From Polynucleobacter sp. es-EL-1 (GTDB lineage Bacteria > Pseudomonadota > Gammaproteobacteria > Burkholderiales > Burkholderiaceae): a DNA stretch of 64,000 nt. A model generated the notes under the pieces. It was not told the origin of the DNA, searched no databases, and saw nothing but the letters and a program-made list of their open reading frames with translations. Of the stretch, positions 25,430 through 34,282 are shown in pieces. The stretch spans positions 1,612,001-1,676,000 of the forward strand of contig NZ_CP061310.1 of NCBI RefSeq assembly GCF_018687975.1, in the 5' to 3' direction. The first letter of the stretch is position 1; each line of letters begins with the position of its first letter. Both the position numbers and the translations under genes were made by a program.

Positions 25430-27862
25430 ATGCATCGATTCATGTTCAAAATTCTCGCTCTACCCCTTTATATTTACGGAGCTTCTGGATTTGCAGGCCC
25501 CTTTAACGAGGCAGAGAAATCTTGGATCGATGCACACCCCGTTGTGAAATTTAGCATTCATGAAAAATATGCCCCCTATCTTCATGAATCACCCCATCCT
25601 TCAGATGCGGGTGTATTTAAATCCTTATTGGTAAAAATGCAGGAATGTACCCGCCAAGAGTTCATTCCAGTCTGGAGAAGTTCAGATCAAGAGGGTCTCC
25701 AACAACTAGCCGCAGGAGATGTCGACTTCATCATCGACCCTCCCAAAATTAGCAATGATGTCTTGCAATTTGGCGCCTTATCGAATTCTATTTTTTGGGG
25801 GCATGATGCGATTGTTACCAAAACCTCCAACACCTTAAAAAACCCAAGCAATCATGTAAAGCTCGCTTACTTTGATCGTGGCTTAGAAAATCCACCATCC
25901 ACTCATGGTGAGCAGGCAATTCAATCTCATCAGGCAGCCCATCTAATAGATGCGCTTGTAAAAAATGATATTGAGGCATTGGTTATGCCAGCTCGTCTAG
26001 CGCTGCACCTCATATCAAATTCAAAACATCAAGATTTACACCTTGATGGCCTTTATAGCCGAGAACCCTTTGCATACCGCTGGCTCATCTCACATCAAAA
26101 TAATCCATTACACAACGTACTGGATCATTTTCTAGATGACTTAGATCCCATAGAGTCTCGCAAGCTATTTGCAATCAACCCCCTTATCAAGAGCAATGAG
26201 GGTGTCCGAAAAATACTTCCCTGGATAAGCTTCGTAGCTTTCTTGCTTATTGGCGTACTAGTCATTTATCTTTTGCAAAGAAAATATTTTCATGAAAAAC
26301 GGACTGCCAGCGCATTAAGACAATCAAAAGAATTGGCTGAAAAAGCAAATGCCGCGAAGTCTGCGTTTCTAGCGACGATGAGCCATGAAATACGCACCCC
26401 TATGAATGCGATTTTGGGTGTTCAAGAGCTACTTTTGGGTAGCGAGCAATTTCCGAAAAAAGATAAACCCCTACTTAAGAGTGCACAGGCTTCAGCTGAA
26501 TCATTGCTCGGAATGCTGAATCAGGTATTGGATATTTCAAAAATAGAAGCTGGCAAACTCACGCTTAATCTAGAGCCCTGCAACTTAAATCAACTCCTGA
26601 ACGATATTCATGCGGCATTTGACACTGTAGCTAAGCGACAAAACCTCATTCTTCACACATCTACCGACCCAAGAATCGCTGAAGTTCTGATGATCGACTC
26701 TTTGCGATTAAGGCAGGTACTGCAAAATTTACTGAGTAATGCGATTAAATTTACTAATCAAGGTGAGATTTACTTTGCAATCACCGTTCTTGCTGATGAT
26801 CATGCGGGTCAACTAATTGAATTTCGGGTCATTGATACTGGGGTTGGCATGGGTTCCGATCAAATTGAATTGGCTCTTCAGGCATTTGAGCAAATACCCA
26901 CCAGCCAAGATCATCGCCCCTCGACAACAAAAGAAGGAACTGGTCTTGGGCTAACTATTACCAATCATCTAGTCAATTCAATGAATAGCCATCTCTATTT
27001 TGAGAGCGAGCCAGGATTTGGGAGCAATGTTCATTTTTCTGTTGCGTTTCCGAGAAGTAGTATTGCAGCTGCCAACACATCATTTTTTGATTCGCTTTCG
27101 CATAGCCATGGGAAGCTTGTTGCTAAGAGGCGAGGACAAGCCAATCGATCGCTTCATGCCCTCGTGGTAGAAGATCACCCCGCTAGCCGGCAAATCCTCT
27201 CTCTACAGCTTGAAGCCTTAGGCATCAAAACCCAAGTTTGTGAGAATGCTCAGGCCGCTATTGAGCTCATGAAAGTTCACCGTTTTGATTTAATGCTGAC
27301 AGATCAATCTATGCCAGGTATACAGGGATCCGATTTGGCAAAGCATATTCGTTCACTAGGCAATCGGGAGTTGATCATCATTGGTGTCACTGCTGATATA
27401 TATGCACTGGAATCTCGTAATCAATTTCTGTCATCAGGCATGAATGGTGTTCTTATCAAACCCTTAAGCTTAGGAGCTCTTGAAAATGAGCTTATGCGCT
27501 ATTTTGACTCTAGCAATTGTGCCCAAGATTTTCCCGAATCGTATTCATTCGCTTCATTCCAAAACCTCATTCAGAATGACCAAAGGCAAATCATCATTAT
27601 TCTGGATGAGATCCAAAAAGTTCATGACGAAGCTCTGCAAGAGCTATCTCGAAACGGAAAAGCAATTGAAATTGACGAGTCTCGTTTTCAAAGTCTTGTC
27701 CATCGGGTTAAGGGTGGGGCGCAGCTATTACAAGCGGTTGAGTTTATTCAAGCCTGTAAAGCCCTGGAGGCTCAGGGTCCACTAGCTAAACGTGTGGAGC
27801 AATTCATCAGATTGCTACAGGAACAAAACAAAATTATTCAAATTTATAAAGCAAGATATTAG
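25430..27862 (+). CDS. BvgS-like hybrid sensor histidine kinase (SBP-TM-HisKA-HATPase-REC-HPt)
   Basis: An 810-residue unorthodox kinase. A signal peptide (to about residue 23, ending GASGFAG) precedes one periplasmic solute-binding-protein-3-like domain (about 30-260; WIDAHPVVKFSIHEKYAPY is the typical opening). A helix (about 262-285) leads to HisKA with H319 in MSHEIRTPMN, then HATPase with N, G1 (VIDTGVGMG) and G2 (GTGLGLTI) boxes. A receiver follows with D625 in LMLTDQSMPG, and a C-terminal HPt domain with H758 in VHRVKGGAQLL. A full His-Asp-His relay to the upstream regulator's D55 is implied. BvgS has two sensor domains and a PAS; this protein has one and no obvious PAS. The ligand is unknown. 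Confidence 0.93.
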   Translation: MHRFMFKILALPLYIYGASGFAGPFNEAEKSWIDAHPVVKFSIHEKYAPYLHESPHPSDAGVFKSLLVKMQECTRQEFIPVWRSSDQEGLQQLAAGDVDFIIDPPKISNDVLQFGALSNSIFWGHDAIVTKTSNTLKNPSNHVKLAYFDRGLENPPSTHGEQAIQSHQAAHLIDALVKNDIEALVMPARLALHLISNSKHQDLHLDGLYSREPFAYRWLISHQNNPLHNVLDHFLDDLDPIESRKLFAINPLIKSNEGVRKILPWISFVAFLLIGVLVIYLLQRKYFHEKRTASALRQSKELAEKANAAKSAFLATMSHEIRTPMNAILGVQELLLGSEQFPKKDKPLLKSAQASAESLLGMLNQVLDISKIEAGKLTLNLEPCNLNQLLNDIHAAFDTVAKRQNLILHTSTDPRIAEVLMIDSLRLRQVLQNLLSNAIKFTNQGEIYFAITVLADDHAGQLIEFRVIDTGVGMGSDQIELALQAFEQIPTSQDHRPSTTKEGTGLGLTITNHLVNSMNSHLYFESEPGFGSNVHFSVAFPRSSIAAANTSFFDSLSHSHGKLVAKRRGQANRSLHALVVEDHPASRQILSLQLEALGIKTQVCENAQAAIELMKVHRFDLMLTDQSMPGIQGSDLAKHIRSLGNRELIIIGVTADIYALESRNQFLSSGMNGVLIKPLSLGALENELMRYFDSSNCAQDFPESYSFASFQNLIQNDQRQIIIILDEIQKVHDEALQELSRNGKAIEIDESRFQSLVHRVKGGAQLLQAVEFIQACKALEAQGPLAKRVEQFIRLLQEQNKIIQIYKARY

Positions 27863-27894
27863 GCATTTACGAAGTAAGGTTTATCCTATGGGTA

Positions 27895-29454
27895 ATGTAT
27901 ACGCAAGCCCCAATTACTCGACGCTATTATTTCCTGGCAGCCCTCGTCATCTACTGCTTATGGAGTATTGGAGCTGCTGAGGCAGAGCCTAAAGTGCCCG
28001 AAAATACTCTCCAATACCTCCCCAAAAGTGTTGCTGCAAGTTTAGAAAAAAATCAGATTCCCAAAGATGCCATTAGCATTTCAGTAACAGAAATCCAAGG
28101 GGGACGTCCCAGCAAGGCAATTAGTAAGACTGAATTAGATTGGCGTGCCAAAGAGCCCATGAATCCAGCTTCAACCATGAAGCTACTTACAACCTTAACC
28201 GGCTTAGATGTCTTGGGGCCCGAGTATCGCTGGCGCACCAAACTTTTTACTGATGGCGCCATTAAACAGGGCACCCTTAAAGGCAACATCTATTTACAGG
28301 GCACCGGTGATCCCAAGCTCATTCCAGAGGAGTTAGCCAAGATGATGAAGGCTATTCAGAATCTAGGTATTCAGAAAATTGATGGGGATCTTTATTTTGA
28401 TCGGAGTGCCTATGCACCGAGCGTTATGGAGCACAACACCATCGATGGCGAATCCTTGCGCGCTTACAACGTTCCTCCAGATCCTCTTTTATATGCATTC
28501 AGAACCCTTTCCTTTCAACTGGGCAAATCTCGCACAGCCGACTTTATCGATATTGATTACACGCCTAAACTATCGCAGCTTAAGGTAATCAATCAAATGC
28601 AGTTGATTGATCGAGCATGTGACAACTGGAAGAGTAATCTACGCTTTAATTTAGATTCTGATGGCGGAACTGATAGCACCAATCAAACACTCACTGCGGT
28701 ATTTTCCGGGGGGTTTCCGAGTGCTTGCAAAGGGGTAAATTACAACGTAGTCGCTATGGATGCTAATACCTTTCTCACGCAGGGTTTTGCAGCAGCCTGG
28801 GAGTTAGCTGGTGGCTCATGGGCCCAAGCACCTATCGGAAGATCTGAAAGCGTCCCCTTAGCAGCCCGTCTTCTTCTTCAATTTGAGGGTATCAAACTAG
28901 CGGATGATGTGCTTGATATCAATAAATTCTCAAATAATGTCATGGCTCGCCAGTTGCTACTGACCCTAGCCCTTGAAAAAATGGGCAAGCCGGCCACGAC
29001 TGAAAATGGCAATACTGTGATTCAGAGTTGGCTAAAGGAACAGGGGCTAGAATTTCCAGAGCTTGTCATTGAAAATGGTTCTGGCCTCTCTCGCACGGAA
29101 TCCATATCAGCGGAGAACTTAAATCAAGTTTTAGTTACAGCTAGAAATTTATCGGTTGGAGATATTTTTTATAACAGCCTACCAATAGCCGGTACGGATG
29201 GCACGATGAGAAATCGACTCATGAGCCATCTTCGCAAATTCCTCCATCTCAAGAAAAAACCTGAGGCCAGAATTAAAACGGGCTCACTTGCAGATGTCAG
29301 AGCAATCTCTGGATATGTGATGAGCAAGTCCGGCAAGATGTATGCAGTAACTTCCTTTATCAATCACCCCAATGCTCGCAAAGGCTTGGAGGCACACGAT
29401 CAATTATTGGCGTGGCTACTAGAGGATGGACCAGACCCAAAACAAGCGCGCTGA
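27895..29454 (+). CDS. dacB: D-alanyl-D-alanine carboxypeptidase/endopeptidase, PBP4 type (DacB)
   Basis: Periplasmic low-molecular-mass penicillin-binding protein that trims or cleaves peptidoglycan cross-links. A signal peptide (to about residue 30) is followed by the three active-site motifs: SxxK in NPASTMKLLTTL, SxN in FSNNVMARQ, and KTG in RIKTGSLAD. The long insert between SxxK and SxN is typical of class C PBPs (S13 peptidases). It has 519 residues. Its last 55 bases overlap the 3' end of the convergent Sua5-like gene. Confidence 0.94.
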   Translation: MYTQAPITRRYYFLAALVIYCLWSIGAAEAEPKVPENTLQYLPKSVAASLEKNQIPKDAISISVTEIQGGRPSKAISKTELDWRAKEPMNPASTMKLLTTLTGLDVLGPEYRWRTKLFTDGAIKQGTLKGNIYLQGTGDPKLIPEELAKMMKAIQNLGIQKIDGDLYFDRSAYAPSVMEHNTIDGESLRAYNVPPDPLLYAFRTLSFQLGKSRTADFIDIDYTPKLSQLKVINQMQLIDRACDNWKSNLRFNLDSDGGTDSTNQTLTAVFSGGFPSACKGVNYNVVAMDANTFLTQGFAAAWELAGGSWAQAPIGRSESVPLAARLLLQFEGIKLADDVLDINKFSNNVMARQLLLTLALEKMGKPATTENGNTVIQSWLKEQGLEFPELVIENGSGLSRTESISAENLNQVLVTARNLSVGDIFYNSLPIAGTDGTMRNRLMSHLRKFLHLKKKPEARIKTGSLADVRAISGYVMSKSGKMYAVTSFINHPNARKGLEAHDQLLAWLLEDGPDPKQAR

Positions 29455-30491
29455 AGGCGATCTCGCACTCCATCCCACTCTTCGCCTACTGGAGGCTCGG
29501 GCAATAAAATTAAATCCCAGCCCTGCTGATCTAGATCGCGCAGAGTGCGATACAGCTTACTAGCAAAACTGACGCTATCACTCGGTACTAAAACCTCTTC
29601 AAAATGCACCGAGGGATGACCATCTTCCCCTAGGCTCGAATCAGAATCCCAAACTGCAACTGCTACCCGTGACTTAATGTCAGGAAATTCACTTAAAGCA
29701 TCCAATACTCTTCCGGACGCATACAAACGCAATGGTGTAGTGGGTGCGTAATGGGCACGCAAACTTCCGGACACTACTGGAGTCTCAGATTGACCCGCAA
29801 GCACAGCATACTCATGAGGTAGATAAACTTTGATACCTGTTTTAGCCAGGATATCTCCGGGAGTAATTAATCCGGGGCGCAGCAATACTGGGTGATCTCT
29901 GGATAAATCGATTATGGTCGATTCAATTCCAACATCACAATCACCGCCATCCAAAATCATCAGATCAAGCATTTCCTCAAATTCATAGCGAACATCCGCA
30001 GCACTGGTTGGAGAAACTTTGCCAAACCGATTGGCCGAGGGTCCAACAATACCGCCTTTAAATTTACGCAATAGCTCTTGGGTCAGTGGATGTGCTGGCG
30101 CACGAATTGCCACGGTATCTTGACCGCCGGTTGCTTCAAGCGGCACGGATTTATCTTTTTTAAAAACCAAGGTAAGTGGTCCGGGCCAAAATGCATGTAT
30201 CAGCTTGAGCGCATCTTCAGAAAGATCTCTGACCCAGGGGGCAAGCACTGGGACCCAATCAACTTGAGATTGATCAAATTTATCTGGGGCAGCAATATGA
30301 ACTATCAGCGGATGGTTAGAAGGTCGGCCTTTAGCAGCAAACACTTTTTTAATGGCCTCGGGATTTTTAGCATCAGCGCCCAGCCCATAGACTGTTTCCG
30401 TCGGAAAGGCGACTAAGCCACCACTACGCAAAGATTGCACTGCCTCTTGAATAACTGCTGCTGATTGGAGTGAGCTACTATCGCTGGACAT
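29400..30491 (-). CDS. Sua5/YrdC-family L-threonylcarbamoyladenylate synthase
   Basis: Makes threonylcarbamoyl-AMP for the t6A modification of ANN-decoding tRNAs. The YrdC domain covers about residues 10-205 (AFPTETVYGLGADA, AAKGRPSNHPLIVHI, GPSANRFGKVSPTSA). A C-terminal Sua5 domain (from about residue 235, SGSLRAHYAPTTPL) makes this the long Sua5 form rather than short TsaC; 363 residues. It is the last gene of the minus-strand purine array, 2 bases after purK, and its C-terminus is coded opposite the end of dacB. Confidence 0.93.
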   Translation of the reverse strand: MSSDSSSLQSAAVIQEAVQSLRSGGLVAFPTETVYGLGADAKNPEAIKKVFAAKGRPSNHPLIVHIAAPDKFDQSQVDWVPVLAPWVRDLSEDALKLIHAFWPGPLTLVFKKDKSVPLEATGGQDTVAIRAPAHPLTQELLRKFKGGIVGPSANRFGKVSPTSAADVRYEFEEMLDLMILDGGDCDVGIESTIIDLSRDHPVLLRPGLITPGDILAKTGIKVYLPHEYAVLAGQSETPVVSGSLRAHYAPTTPLRLYASGRVLDALSEFPDIKSRVAVAVWDSDSSLGEDGHPSVHFEEVLVPSDSVSFASKLYRTLRDLDQQGWDLILLPEPPVGEEWDGVRDRLQRACFGSGPSSSSHANN

Positions 30492-30493
30492 TT

Positions 30494-31678
30494 CTAGGGC
30501 TCGATCCCTAATTCAACGGCTACAGCAGCACAATTTTGGCGCGCCTGATTCAGTGATTCACCCAGACAATTGATATGACCCATCTTGCGACCAATGCGTG
30601 GATCAGATTTACCGTATAGATGCAATTTAGCATCCGGGTGAGATAGCACTTGATTCCATGCTGGCTCTCTAGCCTGATCTTCACTTCCTTCAAACCATAA
30701 ATCACCCAATAAATTCAACATGGATACCGGGGCTAGTAAACGCGTGTCACCTAAAGGCAAACGTGCCATGCTTCTGACCTGCTGCTCAAATTGACTGCTT
30801 ACACAGGCATCCATGGTGTAGTGCCCAGAATTGTGCGGACGAGGGGCAATCTCATTTGCCACAATATCGCCACTCTTAAGGACAAAAAATTCAACACATA
30901 AAACACCGACATAATCAATCTTACGAATCAGCGCTTTGGCTGCTTCAATGATTTTCTTCTCCTGAGGCGGCTTCAATGAAGGGGCAGGCACTGTAGAGGT
31001 ATGCAAAATTCCATCGCGATGGATATTTTGAGAAACAGGATAAGCCACCACGGCATCATCATAGCCACGAACTACCAAAGCAGATACTTCAAAATCTAAG
31101 TCCATGCGTTTTTCAAGGACGCAAGGTACCTTACCCAATTCAGCCCATGCTGCAGCTAAATCAGCTATCTCGTAAACAGTAATCTGCCCTTTGCCGTCAT
31201 AACCCATTCGAGCAGTCTTCAGTATTCCCGGGAAGAGATCGCTTGGCGCATGGGGAACATCAGCCTCCCGCTCAATCACACAATATGGGGCTGGGCCGAT
31301 ATTGGTTTCCGCTTTCCAGGTTGCTAAAAAGTTTTTTTCAGCAACGCGGTTTTGCGCTAAAGAAACACAACTACTTCTTGGTGCCACAAATGCACCCAAG
31401 GACTCGAGCTCGTCTAGGGCTTGCGCTGGGACATTTTCAAACTCGGTACTCACGGATTGACATAGAGCAGCCATCTCTTTTAAAGCCGCTGAATCGGTAT
31501 AGTCAGCCTGTATAAACTTTTCTGCGATTGATCCTGCTGGACTATCGCTGGCAGGATCCAAAACACAGACCTTGTATCCCATTGCTTGCGCAGCTTGAGT
31601 AAACATACGCCCCAATTGACCGCCACCTAAAATTCCTAAATACGAGCCAGGCAATACAGGCCCTAAGTAATCTGACAT
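30494..31678 (-). CDS. purK: N5-carboxyaminoimidazole ribonucleotide synthase PurK
   Basis: ATP- and bicarbonate-dependent conversion of AIR to N5-CAIR in purine synthesis. The ATP-grasp protein of 394 residues opens with LGILGGGQLGRMFTQAAQ and contains ILKTARMGYDGKGQ and NEIAPRPHNSGHYTMDAC, the PurK hallmarks. It follows purE by 4 bases and is followed after 2 bases by the Sua5-like gene. Confidence 0.97.
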   Translation of the reverse strand: MSDYLGPVLPGSYLGILGGGQLGRMFTQAAQAMGYKVCVLDPASDSPAGSIAEKFIQADYTDSAALKEMAALCQSVSTEFENVPAQALDELESLGAFVAPRSSCVSLAQNRVAEKNFLATWKAETNIGPAPYCVIEREADVPHAPSDLFPGILKTARMGYDGKGQITVYEIADLAAAWAELGKVPCVLEKRMDLDFEVSALVVRGYDDAVVAYPVSQNIHRDGILHTSTVPAPSLKPPQEKKIIEAAKALIRKIDYVGVLCVEFFVLKSGDIVANEIAPRPHNSGHYTMDACVSSQFEQQVRSMARLPLGDTRLLAPVSMLNLLGDLWFEGSEDQAREPAWNQVLSHPDAKLHLYGKSDPRIGRKMGHINCLGESLNQARQNCAAVAVELGIEP

Positions 31679-31682
31679 CGAT

Positions 31683-32177
31683 TTAATATCCCGGCAAATT
31701 CATAGAGCGCGCAGCATCAGATTGTTTCGTACGAAACTCTTCCAATTGCTTTGCTAAGGCAGGATTATTGACTGCTAAGTTTGCAATCACATGTAAGGCA
31801 GCGTTTGCTGCACCTGCCTCACCAATCGCAAATGTTGCCACTGGAATGCCCTTGGGCATCTGGACAATCGAATGCAAAGAATCTTCGCCACGCAAATACT
31901 TACTAGCAACTGGTACACCAAAGACAGGGACAATTGTCTTGGAGGCAAGCATGCCTGGCAAATGGGCTGCGCCACCAGCACCCGCAATAATCGCTTGCAA
32001 GCCATTAGCCTGTGCTTTTTCTGCATAAGCAAACATATCGTCAGGCATGCGATGTGCTGATAGCACCTTAGCCTCATGTGCAATGCCAAACTGCTCCAAC
32101 ATTTGAGCGGCATGCTGCATGGTGTCCCAATCTGAATTGGAACCCATCACTATTCCGACTATAGGCTTCTTACTCAT
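31683..32177 (-). CDS. purE: N5-carboxyaminoimidazole ribonucleotide mutase PurE
   Basis: Moves the carboxyl group of N5-CAIR to give CAIR. The 164-residue class I PurE has the signature GIVMGSNSDWDTM near the start, LSAHRMPDDM carrying the catalytic histidine, and AGAGGAAHLPGMLAS. The purE-purK pair is typical. An 87-base gap with a hairpin separates it from purC upstream. Confidence 0.97.
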   Translation of the reverse strand: MSKKPIVGIVMGSNSDWDTMQHAAQMLEQFGIAHEAKVLSAHRMPDDMFAYAEKAQANGLQAIIAGAGGAAHLPGMLASKTIVPVFGVPVASKYLRGEDSLHSIVQMPKGIPVATFAIGEAGAANAALHVIANLAVNNPALAKQLEEFRTKQSDAARSMNLPGY

Positions 32178-32225
32178 CTAGCTCTCCAAATACCCTAGGT
32201 GTGGTTAATCTTAGATTTAACCTCT

Positions 32226-32259
32226 AAGGCCCTATTATCCCAGCCTTTTTAAGGGCCTT
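32226..32259 (-). other. Intercistronic hairpin between purC and purE
   Basis: AAGGCCCT (32226-32233) pairs perfectly with AGGGCCTT (32252-32259) around an 18-base loop. On the minus strand no T run follows, so it may be an RNA processing or stability element rather than a terminator. Confidence 0.4.
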
Positions 32260-32264
32260 GGAAA

Positions 32265-33161
32265 TTAGGCCTTAGTAAGGCGAGCTAAGGCCTCACGGTA
32301 CTTCTGGGCAGTCTTATCAATCACATCGGCTGGCAAAGCAGGTGCTGGCGCAGTTTTTGGCCACAACTTGCCATCCACCATCGCCGTTTCTAGCCAATCA
32401 CGGACAAACTGCTTGTCATAGGAAGGTGGATTGGAGCCTACATAATAGGTTTCTGCAGGCCAAAAACGGGAAGAGTCAGCCGTCAAAATCTCATCCATCA
32501 ATACCAATTGACCGGCATCATCAAGGCCAAACTCAAACTTGGTATCCGCAATAATGATTCCACGGGTAGCAGCATATTCGGAGGCCTCTTTATATAAACG
32601 AATACTCACCTCACGAATTTGATTGGCTAATTTCTCACCAATCATATCGATCACTTTTTCAAAAGAGATATTCTCGTCATGCTCACCAACCTCCGCCTTA
32701 GCAGCGGGGGTAAAAATAGGCTCAGGCAACTTTTGTGCATTTTCAAGACCCTCAGGCAAAGCAATACCACAAACCTTGCCCGTTTCTTTGTAGTCTTTCC
32801 AACCACTACCCGCCAAATAGCCACGCACAACCGCTTCGACCAAGATAGGCTTCAGGCGTTTAGCAACAACTGCACGTCCCTTAACTTGATCAAGCTCGTC
32901 AGCAGGAACAACCGATGCCGGGTCAATTCCCGTTAAGTGATTTGGGATAACGCCTGCCAACTTATCAAACCAAAAATTAGCCATTTGATTAAGGACGATT
33001 CCCTTTTCTGGAATTGGTTGACCCATCACCACATCAAAAGCAGACAAGCGATCAGTAGTCACCATCAAGAGCTTGTCATCGCCCAAGGCATAGACATCAC
33101 GCACTTTTCCCTTTGATAGCAAAGGGAGTGACTTAATAGAAGTGGCATACAAAGCAGGCAT
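32265..33161 (-). CDS. purC: Phosphoribosylaminoimidazole-succinocarboxamide synthase PurC
   Basis: Condenses CAIR with aspartate to form SAICAR. Of 298 residues, the N-terminal GKVRDVYALGDDKLLMVTTD, the PurC signatures VEAVVRGYLAGSGWK and LVLMDEILTADSSRFW are all present. It is the longer plant/yeast-like type common in betaproteobacteria. It lies 7 bases after fba, linking purine genes to the glycolytic set. Confidence 0.97.
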   Translation of the reverse strand: MPALYATSIKSLPLLSKGKVRDVYALGDDKLLMVTTDRLSAFDVVMGQPIPEKGIVLNQMANFWFDKLAGVIPNHLTGIDPASVVPADELDQVKGRAVVAKRLKPILVEAVVRGYLAGSGWKDYKETGKVCGIALPEGLENAQKLPEPIFTPAAKAEVGEHDENISFEKVIDMIGEKLANQIREVSIRLYKEASEYAATRGIIIADTKFEFGLDDAGQLVLMDEILTADSSRFWPAETYYVGSNPPSYDKQFVRDWLETAMVDGKLWPKTAPAPALPADVIDKTAQKYREALARLTKA

Positions 33162-33168
33162 TTTTATC

Positions 33169-34233
33169 TCACTTCACAATCTGAGCTAATTTACCGCTCT
33201 TGTATAACTCTGCCATCTTCTCTAATGGAATCGGTTTAATTTTGGATGCTTGACCTGCGCTACCAAAAGCTTGGAAACGTGCAATGCAAACTTTTTTAGC
33301 GGCTTCACGCGCTGGCTTTAAATAATCACGCGGATCAAATTTACTAGGGTTCTCAAACAGATAACGGCGAATAGCACCAGTCATAGCAAGACGGATATCC
33401 GTATCAATATTAATCTTGCGCACCCCATTTTTAATGCCTTCCTGAATTTCTTCAACAGGTACACCATAAGTTTCTTTCATATCGCCGCCAAACTCCCGAA
33501 TCTCTGCGAGCAATTCCTGGGGAACGCTAGAGGAGCCATGCATCACTAAATGGGTATTTGGAATGCGCGCATGAATTTCTTTAATACGATCAATGGCCAA
33601 AATATCGCCCGTCGGCTTCTTGGTGAACTTGTAAGCGCCATGACTTGTGCCAATAGCAATTGCCAAAGCATCACATTGCGTTGCCTTAACAAAATCGGCT
33701 GCTTGCTCCACATCGGTTAACAACTGCTCACGTGTCATCTTGCCATCAGCACCATGACCATCTTCCTTGTCGCCTTGCATTGTTTCGAGCGAACCTAAAA
33801 CACCCAATTCAGCCTCAACAGTCACTCCGATTGAGTGGGAGAACTTCACCACCTCTCGTGAAACATCAACGTTGTATTCATAGCTGGCAACCGATTTACC
33901 ATCAGCCTCCAAAGACCCATCCATCATGACGCTCGTAAAGCCACTCTTGATAGCGGCCATACAAACCGCAGGACTTTGACCATGGTCTTGGTGCATCACG
34001 ACTGGGATATGGGGATAAGCCTCAACTGCAGCAGAAATTAAATGGCGTAAGAATGCTTCACCAGCATACTTGCGCGCCCCTGCAGATGCCTGCATGATGA
34101 CTGGAGAATCTGCTTCATTAGCAGCTTCCATGATGGCAGTAACTTGCTCTAAGTTATTCACATTAAATGCTGGCAAACCATAACCGTTTTCTGCGGCATG
34201 ATCTAAAAGTTGTCGTAAAGATACTAAAGCCAT
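33169..34233 (-). CDS. fba: Fructose-bisphosphate aldolase, class II
   Basis: Zinc-dependent reversible cleavage of fructose-1,6-bisphosphate. The 354-residue protein shows the metal-binding VVMHQDHGQSP, the second histidine cluster in IGTSHGAYKFT, and LVMHGSSSVPQEL. It belongs to the CbbA-like class IIB form used by betaproteobacteria in glycolysis/gluconeogenesis. It follows pyk by 49 bases and precedes purC by 7. Confidence 0.96.
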   Translation of the reverse strand: MALVSLRQLLDHAAENGYGLPAFNVNNLEQVTAIMEAANEADSPVIMQASAGARKYAGEAFLRHLISAAVEAYPHIPVVMHQDHGQSPAVCMAAIKSGFTSVMMDGSLEADGKSVASYEYNVDVSREVVKFSHSIGVTVEAELGVLGSLETMQGDKEDGHGADGKMTREQLLTDVEQAADFVKATQCDALAIAIGTSHGAYKFTKKPTGDILAIDRIKEIHARIPNTHLVMHGSSSVPQELLAEIREFGGDMKETYGVPVEEIQEGIKNGVRKINIDTDIRLAMTGAIRRYLFENPSKFDPRDYLKPAREAAKKVCIARFQAFGSAGQASKIKPIPLEKMAELYKSGKLAQIVK

Positions 34234-34282
34234 ATTGATCTCTTAATAAATTTGATAGTAGATAGTTTTAAATAGGGATGAA

